The notes beneath the pieces are model-generated. The model searched no databases. It saw only the letters and a program-made list of their open reading frames with translations, and had not been told where the DNA came from. A stretch of DNA of 50,546 nucleotides, taken from the NCBI GenBank assembly GCA_031271905.1, contig JAISUT010000044.1, forward strand, positions 1 through 50,546, written 5' to 3'. The translations under genes and the position numbers were made by a program. Of this stretch, positions 23,987 to 31,685 are shown piece after piece (the first letter of the stretch is position 1; every line of letters begins with the position of its first letter). This DNA is from Acidobacteriota bacterium (lineage in GTDB: Bacteria > Acidobacteriota > UBA6911).

Positions 23987-25129
23987 TCATTTCAGCTCGT
24001 AGGAGCGCATGGTCTGCCCGAGGTTGCCGGCTTCGTCGATGACGACGACTTGGTATTCGTAGCGACCTGCGGGAACATCCGCCGCCACGGGTATGGTGGC
24101 CACAAACTCCTGGGCGGAGCCGCCCGCCGTCGCCACGCCATCGCTTGAGGCGATCCCGGGGGCATTTCGCGCCGGGAACGCCTTTCCAGAACGCAGGTCG
24201 CGGACGAAGATGTTCTCGGCTCTGAACCCTCCCGCCAAACCGTCGATCTTGAGCGTCAGATGAACCGCGCGGGCACCGTCCGCCCCCCCTTCGGAAAAGT
24301 CCACCCCGGTCACCTTCGGCCCCTCTCCCGCCTGCACGACGATCTCGTCGGGGATCTCGTACTCGCGCACCCTTTTCAACCACGCCGCCTCCAACTCTGC
24401 GGCGGTCGTCTTGAACGCGGTGTTGAGCGCATTCAACAGGCTGTTCTTCTTGAGGGCGGAGAAAAACTTCACGGGGCGGGTGCGGTCGATCTCGCGCTGG
24501 ATCAGCAGGAAAGTGATCCCGGGCGCGGCGTTGCGATGGCTTTGCCGCCCGCCGGAGAACTCCGACCAAATGCGTTGCTGCGCCAGCCCCAGAAGCCCCT
24601 CCTCGTCCAGCAGGCGGGCGATCGCCCATGCCGCGTCCAAGGTGCGCGTGCTGTGGTTGTACTCGTGCGCCAGGATCTCGGACATCCCCTCGAACAGGAA
24701 CTCCGTGTCCTCGCGCTGCCCGCCCTGGGAGAGGTTGATCAGCCCAAGCCGCGCGATCCCCAGCGGCAAGGCGTGGTTGAGGAATTTCTTGGCGTCCGAC
24801 GACGACGCGGGATGATCCATTCCGATCATGACACGACCGGTGCGGAAGTTCCAAGTGCTGCCGGAGGCGTTCCAGTCGAGCGCGACGGTGATGTTGCGCG
24901 GCAACCCCCCGTCCATGGCGCGATTCATGTAGTCGTAACACCGCTCGGCCTCGGCGGACAACTCGCGCCCCAGGATCTCCCTTTCCGCAGGAAATTGCAG
25001 GGTGACGTGCTTGGACGACATGCTGCGCGTCTGTGCCACGGCGGCAGACGCCATCCCGCAACCCGTGACCAGCCCCAAAGCCAGCCATGAAACCAACCAT
25101 GTTGCATGGACACGAGAGAACTTGGACAT
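23987..25129 (-). CDS. Lipoprotein with HExxH zinc-peptidase motif and C-terminal Ig-like domain
   Basis: A 380-residue protein. The N-terminus ends in a lipobox (LGLVTGC) in a typical signal peptide, so it is probably a lipoprotein. The middle contains SEILAHEYNHSTRTLDAAWAIAR, where HEYNH fits the zinc-binding HExxH motif, resembling peptidase-MA-like gluzincins. The C-terminal 100 residues (VTGVDFSEGG... RYEYQVVVIDEAGNLGQTMRSYEL) look like an immunoglobulin-like beta sandwich. A specific family could not be named. The start at ATG 25129 is chosen because it puts the signal peptide first. It lies 47 bp downstream of the STAS gene and probably shares its promoter. Confidence 0.72.
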   Translation of the reverse strand: MSKFSRVHATWLVSWLALGLVTGCGMASAAVAQTRSMSSKHVTLQFPAEREILGRELSAEAERCYDYMNRAMDGGLPRNITVALDWNASGSTWNFRTGRVMIGMDHPASSSDAKKFLNHALPLGIARLGLINLSQGGQREDTEFLFEGMSEILAHEYNHSTRTLDAAWAIARLLDEEGLLGLAQQRIWSEFSGGRQSHRNAAPGITFLLIQREIDRTRPVKFFSALKKNSLLNALNTAFKTTAAELEAAWLKRVREYEIPDEIVVQAGEGPKVTGVDFSEGGADGARAVHLTLKIDGLAGGFRAENIFVRDLRSGKAFPARNAPGIASSDGVATAGGSAQEFVATIPVAADVPAGRYEYQVVVIDEAGNLGQTMRSYELK

Positions 25130-25176
25130 AATCCCCGTCAATTCGATAATGATGTGTCCGCCTCGGCGACGCCGGG

Positions 25177-25518
25177 TCATTTCGGGAAGCTGGCGACGGC
25201 AGCCGCCTCGCTGTCATAGCAGTCGAAGACGTTCAACAGTTTGGTGATGTTCAGCAGATCCTTGATCCGCGGGTTCGGCGACAGCAGCTTGAAATGCCCC
25301 CCGTTTTTGCGCAACGCCGTGAAACAGCGGATCAGCTCGCCCAAGCCCGCGCTGTCCATGTAGGGAACCTTGCCGAGGTTCAGCAGTATGTTCTTTTGCC
25401 CTTTCTCCAGCAAAGCGTCCACGGTCTCTTTGATCTCCACGTCGCCATCGCCCAGGAGAATCTTCCCATCGACGTCGATGACGACCACATCGCCTGTTTT
25501 CCTGGTTGAAAACTTCAT
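25177..25518 (-). CDS. STAS-domain anti-sigma factor antagonist-like protein
   Basis: A 113-residue stand-alone STAS protein of the SpoIIAA/RsbV type. The core pattern is GDVVVIDVDGKILLGDG, then NILLNLGKVPYMDSAGLGELI, where the Ser of DSAGLG is the usual phosphorylation site. Such proteins bind a partner-switching kinase that controls a sigma factor or another output. No kinase or sigma factor gene is beside it. ATG at 25518 has GGGAGG 8 nt upstream. The promoter is at 25551-25579. The following gene encodes a lipoprotein metallopeptidase. Confidence 0.9.
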   Translation of the reverse strand: MKFSTRKTGDVVVIDVDGKILLGDGDVEIKETVDALLEKGQKNILLNLGKVPYMDSAGLGELIRCFTALRKNGGHFKLLSPNPRIKDLLNITKLLNVFDCYDSEAAAVASFPK

Positions 25519-25550
25519 GCCGAAACCTCCCGAATCCATAAGAACGAGTA

Positions 25551-25579
25551 AGCTAACACAGCCGGACGAACACTGTCAA
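25551..25579 (-). promoter_or_regulatory. Promoter for the STAS/lipoprotein operon
   Basis: Reading the minus strand, TTGACA (25579-25574), a 17-bp spacer and TTAGCT (25556-25551). The -35 and spacing are ideal, the -10 is weak. The leader to the ATG at 25518 would be about 25 nt. Confidence 0.5.
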
Positions 25580-25656
25580 TTCAACCTGCCCGCTGGCCCG
25601 CTCCTTGGCATTTTCCCGCTTACCATCCTCCGCCCGAATGTGATATATTATTGCGC

Positions 25657-26100
25657 ATGACGACTAAAGCTGTTGGAACGGATGTAGACGCATATTGTAC
25701 GAAATGCAAGCTTGTGCTCGCCCACAGCATCTTGGCGATGAACGCCTCGGGAACCAAGCCGCTCAAAGTCAAGTGCAACACCTGCGGCGGCGAGCATAAC
25801 TACCGCGCGGACAAGCCCACGCCCAAGACGCCGGCGGCAAAGAAAGACGACGTCAAGAAGGTCAAGAAGACTTCGACCCGCAAGCCCAAGAAGTCGTGGG
25901 AAGACACGCTGAAGGATGCGCGGGAGAAACCCGAGACCCACAAGAAGTACGCCATGTCGGGGAGTTTCGCCGAAGGGGACTGGATTGACCACGCCAAGTT
26001 CGGTTTGGGGCAGGTGCAGACTTTCGTTCCACCCAACAAGATAAACGTGCGCTTTGCCGACGAAATGAAGTTGCTCGTCTGCAACCAAAGCCAAGGTTGA
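25657..26100 (+). CDS. Zinc-ribbon protein with basic linker and small C-terminal barrel
   Basis: A 147-residue protein. The N-terminal part has two CxxC knuckles (YCTKCKLVLAH and VKCNTCGGEHNYR), a zinc-ribbon pattern. A Lys/Pro/Thr-rich linker follows at residues 55-85. The C-terminus, GDWIDHAKFGLGQVQTFVPPNKINVRFADEMKLLV, resembles the SH3/Tudor-like module seen at the end of UvrD-type helicases and CarD-like proteins. A nucleic-acid-binding role is therefore plausible but unproven. No close named family was recognised. ATG at 25657 is preferred over TTG at 25651. A TATATT at 25644-25649 could make it leaderless. The family-1 repeat starts 26 bp after its stop. Confidence 0.75.
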   Translation: MTTKAVGTDVDAYCTKCKLVLAHSILAMNASGTKPLKVKCNTCGGEHNYRADKPTPKTPAAKKDDVKKVKKTSTRKPKKSWEDTLKDAREKPETHKKYAMSGSFAEGDWIDHAKFGLGQVQTFVPPNKINVRFADEMKLLVCNQSQG

Positions 26101-26125
26101 TCGCGCGACGATTGCACCATCTTAA

Positions 26126-26246
26126 GGGTGCCTCTAAAAACCTCGCAGACAAGGCGTCACCGCAGGTCGAAAAGCGGAGTTTGCTGAGGCGAATGAGCAT
26201 TTTCGACCAAGGCGCAACGCAGCGTCCGGGGTTTTTAGAGGTTCCC
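26126..26246 (+). repeat. Family-1 palindromic repeat (full length, 121 bp)
   Basis: Ends GGGTGCCTCTAAAAA and TTTTTAGAGGTTCCC are inverted repeats. The centre can fold as GGTCGAAAA...TTTTCGACC with an inner TTCGC/GCGAA-like hairpin. The flanks TTAA (26122-26125) and CTAA (26247-26250) are a near-duplicate of 4 bp. The element ends 4 bp before the GTG start of the RluA-type gene, so its AGAGG may serve as ribosome site. Confidence 0.88.
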
Positions 26247-26250
26247 CTAA

Positions 26251-27177
26251 GTGAAAACGGTCGTTTCTGAACCCGATGCGGGAACACTTTTGGACGTGTT
26301 GTCGCCCTTGGTTCCAGGTGCGTCCAAACGAACCCTGCGCCAGATGCTGTCTCGGGGGCAGGTGTGCGTGGACGGCGAAGTTTGCGTGCGCGCGAACCAC
26401 CCTGTCCGCGCCGGAAGCGTCATCGAGGTCGGCTCCGCCCGCACCGTAGCGGTAAAACTCCCCTACGGGCTCGAAGTGATATACGAAGACGACGCCATCC
26501 TCGTCGTTCGCAAACCCGTCAACCTCCTGACCGTGGCATCCGCAGGGGAGCGTGAGCGCACCGCCTACGCCTGCCTGCGGTCTTGGTTGAAGGAGCGCAA
26601 CCCCGGGCAAAAGCTTTTCACCGTGCACCGGCTGGACAAGTTCGCCAGCGGCCTCCTGGTCTTCGCCAAGTCGGAGACGGTGCAGGCGCGGATGAAAACC
26701 CTTTTCAGCCGCCACGACATCGAGCGGAGGTACTGGGCGGTCGTCGAGGGGGTGGTGGCAAGGAACCAGGGGACGATCCGAAGCTACCTGTACGAAGACC
26801 AGATGATGCGGATGCATTCGACCGAGGACGCGCGACGCGGCAAGCTCGCCGTCACCCATTACCGGGTGTTGCGGCGCTTGCGCGACGTCACCTCGCTGGA
26901 AATCACCTTGGAGACGGGGCGCAAGAACCAGATCCGCGCCCACCTGTCGGAGATGGGGCACCCCATCGTCGGCGACCGCGCCTACGGCGCCCCAGGCCAA
27001 AGGCGAGAACGGGCGGCGCGGCGCGGCTCGACGCCGAAGCCCGCCCCCAAGCCTGCGAAAGACCCGTTGAAACGGCTGGGGTTGCACGCCTTCCAACTGG
27101 GGTTCGCGCACCCGGTCACCGGGAAGCCGATGCTCTTCCAGACCGACCCGCCCCCCGAGTTCCGCCGCTACCTCTAG
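26251..27177 (+). CDS. RluA-family RNA pseudouridine synthase
   Basis: A 308-residue enzyme that isomerises uridine to pseudouridine in rRNA or tRNA. An S4 RNA-binding domain lies at residues 22-68 (SKRTLRQMLSRGQVCVDGE). The catalytic domain follows, with VHRLDKFASGLLVFAK carrying the catalytic Asp129, and KNQIRAHLSEMGHPIVGDRAYG typical of RluA/RluD. A basic, Pro-rich insertion (residues 250-272) precedes the C-terminal HAFQLGFAHPVTG. The target site cannot be assigned. GTG at 26251 is the likely start. The nearest upstream ribosome-like site is AGAGG (26237-26241), which belongs to the palindromic repeat. The stop codon overlaps the first base of the next repeat copy. Confidence 0.9.
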   Translation: MKTVVSEPDAGTLLDVLSPLVPGASKRTLRQMLSRGQVCVDGEVCVRANHPVRAGSVIEVGSARTVAVKLPYGLEVIYEDDAILVVRKPVNLLTVASAGERERTAYACLRSWLKERNPGQKLFTVHRLDKFASGLLVFAKSETVQARMKTLFSRHDIERRYWAVVEGVVARNQGTIRSYLYEDQMMRMHSTEDARRGKLAVTHYRVLRRLRDVTSLEITLETGRKNQIRAHLSEMGHPIVGDRAYGAPGQRRERAARRGSTPKPAPKPAKDPLKRLGLHAFQLGFAHPVTGKPMLFQTDPPPEFRRYL

Positions 27178-27297
27178 GGAACCTCTAAAAACCCCGGACG
27201 CTGCGTTGCGCCTTGGTCGAAAATGCCCGGTTACCTTGGCGAACTCCGCTTTTCGATCTGCGGCGACGCCTTGTCTGCGAGCTTTTTAGAGGTTCCC
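27177..27297 (-). repeat. Family-1 palindromic repeat (full length, inverted orientation)
   Basis: Ends GGGAACCTCTAAAAA and TTTTTAGAGGTTCCC. Orientation is opposite to the copy at 26126, so the RluA-type gene is bracketed by two inverted copies. Flanks TCTA (27173-27176) and CCTA (27298-27301) differ by one base. It separates the convergent RluA and lytic transglycosylase genes, and no other terminator was seen there. Confidence 0.88.
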
Positions 27298-27314
27298 CCT
27301 AGGGCGCGGCTTCC

Positions 27315-29561
27315 TCATGGGTTGCCGGCGGCGTCCAGCAGCGTCCGGTAATGGTTGGCGTTGCTGAGCACCTGCTTGACGTAGTTGCGCGTCTCGGTGA
27401 AGGGTATCTGCTCGACGTACTCCGCCATGTCATCGCCGCCGAACTCCTTAAGCCAGCGCACGACGCGCGAGCCGCCCGCGTTGTATCCCGCCAAGACCAG
27501 CTCCGCCTTGCCGTACCGCCGCATCAGGGACGAGAAATGCACGACCCCCAGGGTGATGTTGACCTCCGGGTCGTAAAGGTTCTTCGCCCGGGTGCGGGTG
27601 ATTTTGGCGCTCGCCGCCGTCTCCAGCGCCGTCGCGGGCAGGAGCTGCATCAACCCCTGGGCGTTCGCCCTCGAGCGCGCCGCCGCGTTGAACGCCGACT
27701 CTTGGCGGATGAGCCCCAGTATCAACGCCGTCTCTTGCCCGTTGCGCCGCGCGTGCCGCTCCACGATCTCGCTGTAGGTGGTCGGGTAGAGCAACGCCCA
27801 CACCTCTTCCGGCAGGTCATCGAGCGCCCTCACGTTGTAGTCCGAGATGACGGTGCGCATCGCGACGATGGAGTCGTAGTATTTGCCCCGGTCGGCGGAG
27901 ATGCGGGAGATTCCGTAGTAAAACGCGCGACGGTCTTGCGAAAAACGCTCCCCGCCCCAGCGCAACTCCGCGATGGCGAGGTCTTCCAGACCGACGTCGG
28001 CGAGTTGCGCCGCCCGCCGCAGGATCTTCGCGCCAGCGGCGTCCGGGCCACGGAGGGAGACGTTCGGGAAGCGGATGCCGTCGCAAAGCGTCCGGAGCGC
28101 CTGGAAGTCGATGCCGGGAACCCCTTGTCCGACTGCGGCTGCGCCGGTGTTTTTCAAGGCGTCCTCGGCGTCGCGGGCGCGCGCGGCGTAATAGCTGTCG
28201 CCCCCCAGCGCCTGCGCCCGCCGATACAGGTAGCGCGCCTCTTCGACGCGCCCCAACTGGGCGTAGCTCCGCCCTAGCCAATACATGCCCCCGCTGGCGT
28301 AACCAGGGGTCGGGTGGGCGGCGACGTAGTCGCGGAACCCGCGCGCCGACGCCGCATAGTCCTTGTCCAGCCAATCGAAGAACGCGACCTTCCACCGCGC
28401 CCGCTCCGCGTAGGCGCCCTTGGGGAAGGCTTGGACGAGCACCTTCCACGCCTCGCGCGCCTTCTGCGGCTCGTAGTTGACGTCGTAGTAGGACGCGACC
28501 GAGTTGCACAGCTCCTCGGTGTCGGGCGAGGAGGGGTAGAGCTTCAACGCCTTGTCCCGCGCCGCGACGAAGGATGCCAACTGCTTCAGGCGGCGATGGC
28601 TCGCCCCTTCCAGGTACAGGGCGCGGGCGTTCATGTCCGCGTCGTCCGACTTGAACTTGGCGAGCAGGGTCAGCACGACCGAGGAGTGGTTGAGCCCGAA
28701 CTCCGCCTCCGCCCGCAACAGGTTGCGCTTCTGCGCGGTCTTTCCATCCGGGGCGGAGTGGTTCGCCAACGCCGTGAGCAACGTGTTCGCCTCGGAGAAC
28801 TTCTTCTGTTTGACAAAACTCTCTGCGCGCTCGAGACGGGAGGCGTAGTTGCGCGCGCCGGTGAGGGCGTCGGGCCGGAGCGCCACCAGGTAGTCCCGCG
28901 CCAGCGGGGCGAGGGAGGACAAAGGGTGTTTGGCGTAGACCTGGAGATAGAGCGCGACCGCCTGGTCGCGGTTCCCAGACAGGTGCAACGCCCGCGCTTG
29001 GTAATAGGTGGATTCGACGCCGTCGAACTTCTTGTACTTTTGCAACAGGGCGGTGACCGCCTCGGGGTCGTTCATCCCCAAGAGGGCCTGGCACTGGACG
29101 ACGACGGCGTCACGCAACCGGGAGGAGTCGGGGAAGTTCTTTTCCAACGAACGAAAACTCGCCGAGGAGTCTTGGTGGTTTTTCAACGCCAGGTCGGATT
29201 TGGCGCGATACAGCAGGATGTAGTCGCCGAGTGGAAGCTTCTCGGCGTCCCGAACGCCGGCGAGCGCCGCATGCGCCTCCGCGTAGCGTTTGCCGTTGTA
29301 ATGATCGACGCCCTTTTTCAACGCCGCATGCGCCGCCTCCGCATGCGCCTGGGCGGTGGCGGCCTTCGCGTCCTGCCGCCATGCGAGCAAGGCCTCCGGC
29401 AATTGCGCGGCCTGGCCATGGACGTAGGCATGGGGGGATGCGGCAAACAAGAGGAGGATGGCGACGGCGGCGGCGCGCCGAACCGGGCGGAACCCGATCC
29501 GGCGCCTTGCCGTCCCCGCGCCGTCAATGGCCGAGCCTAGGACCGGGATAGCCGCCGCCAA
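27315..29561 (-). CDS. Soluble lytic murein transglycosylase (Slt-type)
   Basis: About 748 residues. After an N-terminal hydrophobic segment (AAVAILLLFAASPHAYVHG) a long alpha-helical, TPR-like superhelix of about 550 residues leads to a C-terminal SLT domain. The catalytic Glu is in IRQESAFNAAARSRANAQGL, followed by MQLLPATALE, YDPEVNITLGVVHF and VLAGYNAGGSRVVRW, the GLMQ, N and AYNAG motifs of the family. It cleaves glycan strands of peptidoglycan in the periplasm, forming 1,6-anhydro ends. The start is uncertain. TTG at 29561 is used here; an ATG at 29603 would overlap the upstream gene by 80 bp, and neither has a good ribosome site. It is cotranscribed with the GAF-like gene, whose stop lies at 29524. 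Confidence 0.85.
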   Translation of the reverse strand: MAAAIPVLGSAIDGAGTARRRIGFRPVRRAAAVAILLLFAASPHAYVHGQAAQLPEALLAWRQDAKAATAQAHAEAAHAALKKGVDHYNGKRYAEAHAALAGVRDAEKLPLGDYILLYRAKSDLALKNHQDSSASFRSLEKNFPDSSRLRDAVVVQCQALLGMNDPEAVTALLQKYKKFDGVESTYYQARALHLSGNRDQAVALYLQVYAKHPLSSLAPLARDYLVALRPDALTGARNYASRLERAESFVKQKKFSEANTLLTALANHSAPDGKTAQKRNLLRAEAEFGLNHSSVVLTLLAKFKSDDADMNARALYLEGASHRRLKQLASFVAARDKALKLYPSSPDTEELCNSVASYYDVNYEPQKAREAWKVLVQAFPKGAYAERARWKVAFFDWLDKDYAASARGFRDYVAAHPTPGYASGGMYWLGRSYAQLGRVEEARYLYRRAQALGGDSYYAARARDAEDALKNTGAAAVGQGVPGIDFQALRTLCDGIRFPNVSLRGPDAAGAKILRRAAQLADVGLEDLAIAELRWGGERFSQDRRAFYYGISRISADRGKYYDSIVAMRTVISDYNVRALDDLPEEVWALLYPTTYSEIVERHARRNGQETALILGLIRQESAFNAAARSRANAQGLMQLLPATALETAASAKITRTRAKNLYDPEVNITLGVVHFSSLMRRYGKAELVLAGYNAGGSRVVRWLKEFGGDDMAEYVEQIPFTETRNYVKQVLSNANHYRTLLDAAGNP

Positions 29562-31248
29562 GCGTGTCGGCGTCGTTGTCCCCGAGAATGCGTACGATCT
29601 CATCGTGGAAATAGTCAACCTTAGAGGCGACCGTCGACGCGACCCGCTTTTCGTACATGTCCCGGCTCCGGTCGATGTCCCTGTGGAGCCGCGCGTAGAT
29701 GTCGCGGGTTTTCCGGCCTTCGGCCACGGTGTTTTCATTGTAAAGTTTGATCTCGGAGACCAGCAACTTGGCGAACCGCTTGGCGGCCGCGTGCAGCTTC
29801 TCCTCCTCGGGACCCGTGAGGGGGAGCGCCTGCGTGGCATCCGTCCGGCGCCGCCTCGGCATACCGTCTTCCACGTCCTGCTGCGGAACGGCAACCTGCC
29901 CCGCCGCAACTTGCGCAGGGGCGGGGGCGGGTTCCGCTTCCACAGCCTTCACCTCCGGCTCCGCCGTTAAGGCTTCCACGACCGCCGCCACGGGGGGGGC
30001 GGGCGCGGCGACGACCACCGGGAATTCATCGACCAGGTTCAAGGGGGACTCGACAGGGATCGACGGCGCCACCGGGGCGGACGGGGCGAAGACCAGGTTC
30101 AACCCCGCCAGCGGATCCGGCTTGGAAGATGCGTCGACAGGCGGCGGCGCGACCTCCGCCGGTTCCGGGATGGCTATCGGCGCCGTGAGCGAGCCCAGAT
30201 CGACATCGAAGACAGGCAACGGCTCCTGGACGGCGGGGGCGGCATCCGCCGGTTCCGGGATGGCTATCGGCGCCGTGAGCGAGCCCAGATCAAGGGATCC
30301 GGCTTCGACGGCTAGGGACGCCGGGGGTTCCACGGGTTCCACGACCGCCGTCGGCGCGGGGGCGCTGGCATCTAAAATCGCCTCGATCTCCCCCACGACG
30401 ACATCAGCCGGAGACGCCACGACCTCAGGCTGCGCCGCCAAAGGTTCGACCAAGGGCTCCAAGACGGCGGGGGGCGGGACGGCCGCCGCCGCAGGCGCTG
30501 CTTCGCCCAGGTTTTTGAGTATCTTCAGGGCGATGTTCTCCAGCCGCAGCGCGACGCAGTCCGTTATCACCGACAACGCCTGCGGACGGCTGGCGGCACC
30601 TTCCCCTGAGGCCTCGCCCGCCAACAAGACCGCCACAGGGCGCTCCAACACGTATAGCGGGAGGATCAGCCACGGCCCGCACGAGCCTCTGCGGACGCAG
30701 GCCAAGGCTTCCGGCAGTTCGTCGATGGCCTTCACGTCCGCGTCGCCCCCACGTCCGGAGACACGTCCAGCCGGGCCGGCGTGGACCGCATCCGCCAAAC
30801 CGGGCGCGTCGGACTGTGGAAACCACTCGGCGCCAATGCCTGCGGCGGCTTCGCCGGAGAAGCCTCGGGAAGACCAGCCTTTGAACCATCCGCTGCGCAC
30901 CGTGTACAGCGCGACCCTGGGAGAGTAGGTCGCGGCGGCGTCGAGCAGGGCGGACAATATCTCCTCCTGCGTCTCCAAACCCCTCACCAGTCGCGTGAAG
31001 CGCGCCAAGGATCTCCCTTCGAGGTCCCGTCTCTCGATGTCGCCCCTCAGATAGTCGTCCAAGACCGGCGCCGTGACGGGGAGTTCTATGTTGCGCAGGG
31101 CGTCGAGTTTGCATCCGAGGTCGCGCACCCCCGTCGCCAGCCTGTCGCTGACGCTGCGCAATTCGTCCTCCAGCGCCTGTATCTGCGGTGTCAATGTCTT
31201 GTACGCCTGTTCCCGAAGTCGATCTGCACACTTTTGCACGGAGGGCAT
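29524..31248 (-). CDS. GAF-like protein with Pro/Ala linker and conserved helical C-terminus
   Basis: A 574-residue cytoplasmic protein. Residues 1-95 are helical and probably coiled coil (CADRLREQAYKTLTPQIQAL). Residues about 95-235 have a GAF-like pattern (EEILSALLDAAATYSPRVALYTV, then ILPLYVLERPVAVLLAGE). A long Pro/Ala/Glu/Val-rich stretch (240-460) includes an exact duplication of LGSLTAPIAIPEPA. The last 100 residues (RFAKLLVSEIKLYNENTVAEGRKTRDIYARL, then DIDRSRDMYEKRV) are charged and helical. I believe this arrangement recurs in acidobacteria and deltaproteobacteria, but no function is known. AGGAG precedes the ATG and a good promoter lies at 31287-31315. The transglycosylase gene overlaps its 3' end. 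Confidence 0.75.
   Translation of the reverse strand: MPSVQKCADRLREQAYKTLTPQIQALEDELRSVSDRLATGVRDLGCKLDALRNIELPVTAPVLDDYLRGDIERRDLEGRSLARFTRLVRGLETQEEILSALLDAAATYSPRVALYTVRSGWFKGWSSRGFSGEAAAGIGAEWFPQSDAPGLADAVHAGPAGRVSGRGGDADVKAIDELPEALACVRRGSCGPWLILPLYVLERPVAVLLAGEASGEGAASRPQALSVITDCVALRLENIALKILKNLGEAAPAAAAVPPPAVLEPLVEPLAAQPEVVASPADVVVGEIEAILDASAPAPTAVVEPVEPPASLAVEAGSLDLGSLTAPIAIPEPADAAPAVQEPLPVFDVDLGSLTAPIAIPEPAEVAPPPVDASSKPDPLAGLNLVFAPSAPVAPSIPVESPLNLVDEFPVVVAAPAPPVAAVVEALTAEPEVKAVEAEPAPAPAQVAAGQVAVPQQDVEDGMPRRRRTDATQALPLTGPEEEKLHAAAKRFAKLLVSEIKLYNENTVAEGRKTRDIYARLHRDIDRSRDMYEKRVASTVASKVDYFHDEIVRILGDNDADTLGGGYPGPRLGH
30155..30201. repeat. 47-bp direct repeat, copy 1, within the GAF-like gene
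   Basis: Identical to 30245-30291 with a period of 90 bp (in frame, 30 codons). It encodes the repeated peptide LGSLTAPIAIPEPA in the low-complexity linker and marks a recent internal duplication. Confidence 0.85.
30245..30291. repeat. 47-bp direct repeat, copy 2, within the GAF-like gene
   Basis: Second identical copy of the segment at 30155-30201. The exact identity at DNA level suggests a young tandem duplication or ongoing slippage. Confidence 0.85.
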
Positions 31249-31286
31249 TGGCTGCTCCTAATAAACCTTTCTACCAACGGTTAATG

Positions 31287-31315
31287 ACTTTAACGAAAGC
31301 CTTCAAAGGTGTCAA
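31287..31315 (-). promoter_or_regulatory. Promoter for the GAF-like/transglycosylase operon
   Basis: Reading the minus strand, TTGACA (31315-31310), a 17-bp spacer and TAAAGT (31292-31287). Transcription would start near 31280, about 30 nt before the ATG at 31248. Confidence 0.6.
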
Positions 31316-31647
31316 TTCGATTCTGAAAAACTAAATTCCTTTTTTGGGGCATCCAAGTTCCTGTGACGCCCTCACATGGTCACGATGCGGCTCTCGCAAG
31401 CCGAACCATGATTTCACCCGCGTAAAACATGACTGCAAAGCGGAATGGGGGAGGAACTCGCCTCCACCCACTCCGTTTGCTAACGAGGTGTGTGTTTTGG
31501 AATTGAGTTATCTTCTACTACGAACCGGCTCCGGTAAAGTTGCAATTTTTTATTCCTTATCACCTAAAAACCCCAAAACACGGAAATGCGGCGCAAACCA
31601 TTGTGCGCCACCGTCCATATCGTCAGGCGTCCCGGTTAAATTGAAAA

Positions 31648-31656
31648 TTTTTCACA
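31648..31656 (+). promoter_or_regulatory. DnaA-box-like nonamer
   Basis: TTTTTCACA fits the relaxed consensus TTWTNCACA. It lies 30 bp before mnmG in an A+T-rich patch. No cluster of good boxes accompanies it. Confidence 0.3.
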
Positions 31657-31685
31657 AAAATGTTAGCCTCTCCGATTCGCCGGAT

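Larger units (their letters stand above)
31249..31685. other. AT-richer intergenic region upstream of mnmG
   Basis: These 437 bases hold the minus-strand promoter at 31287-31315, a DnaA-box-like TTTTTCACA at 31648-31656, and an A+T-richer stretch (about 31530-31670) before mnmG. An in-frame extension of mnmG runs through it but shows no homology. mnmG-side promoters were not identified. Its position next to mnmG-rsmG-parAB makes it a candidate for origin-related sequence, but the DnaA boxes are too few to call oriC. Confidence 0.45.
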
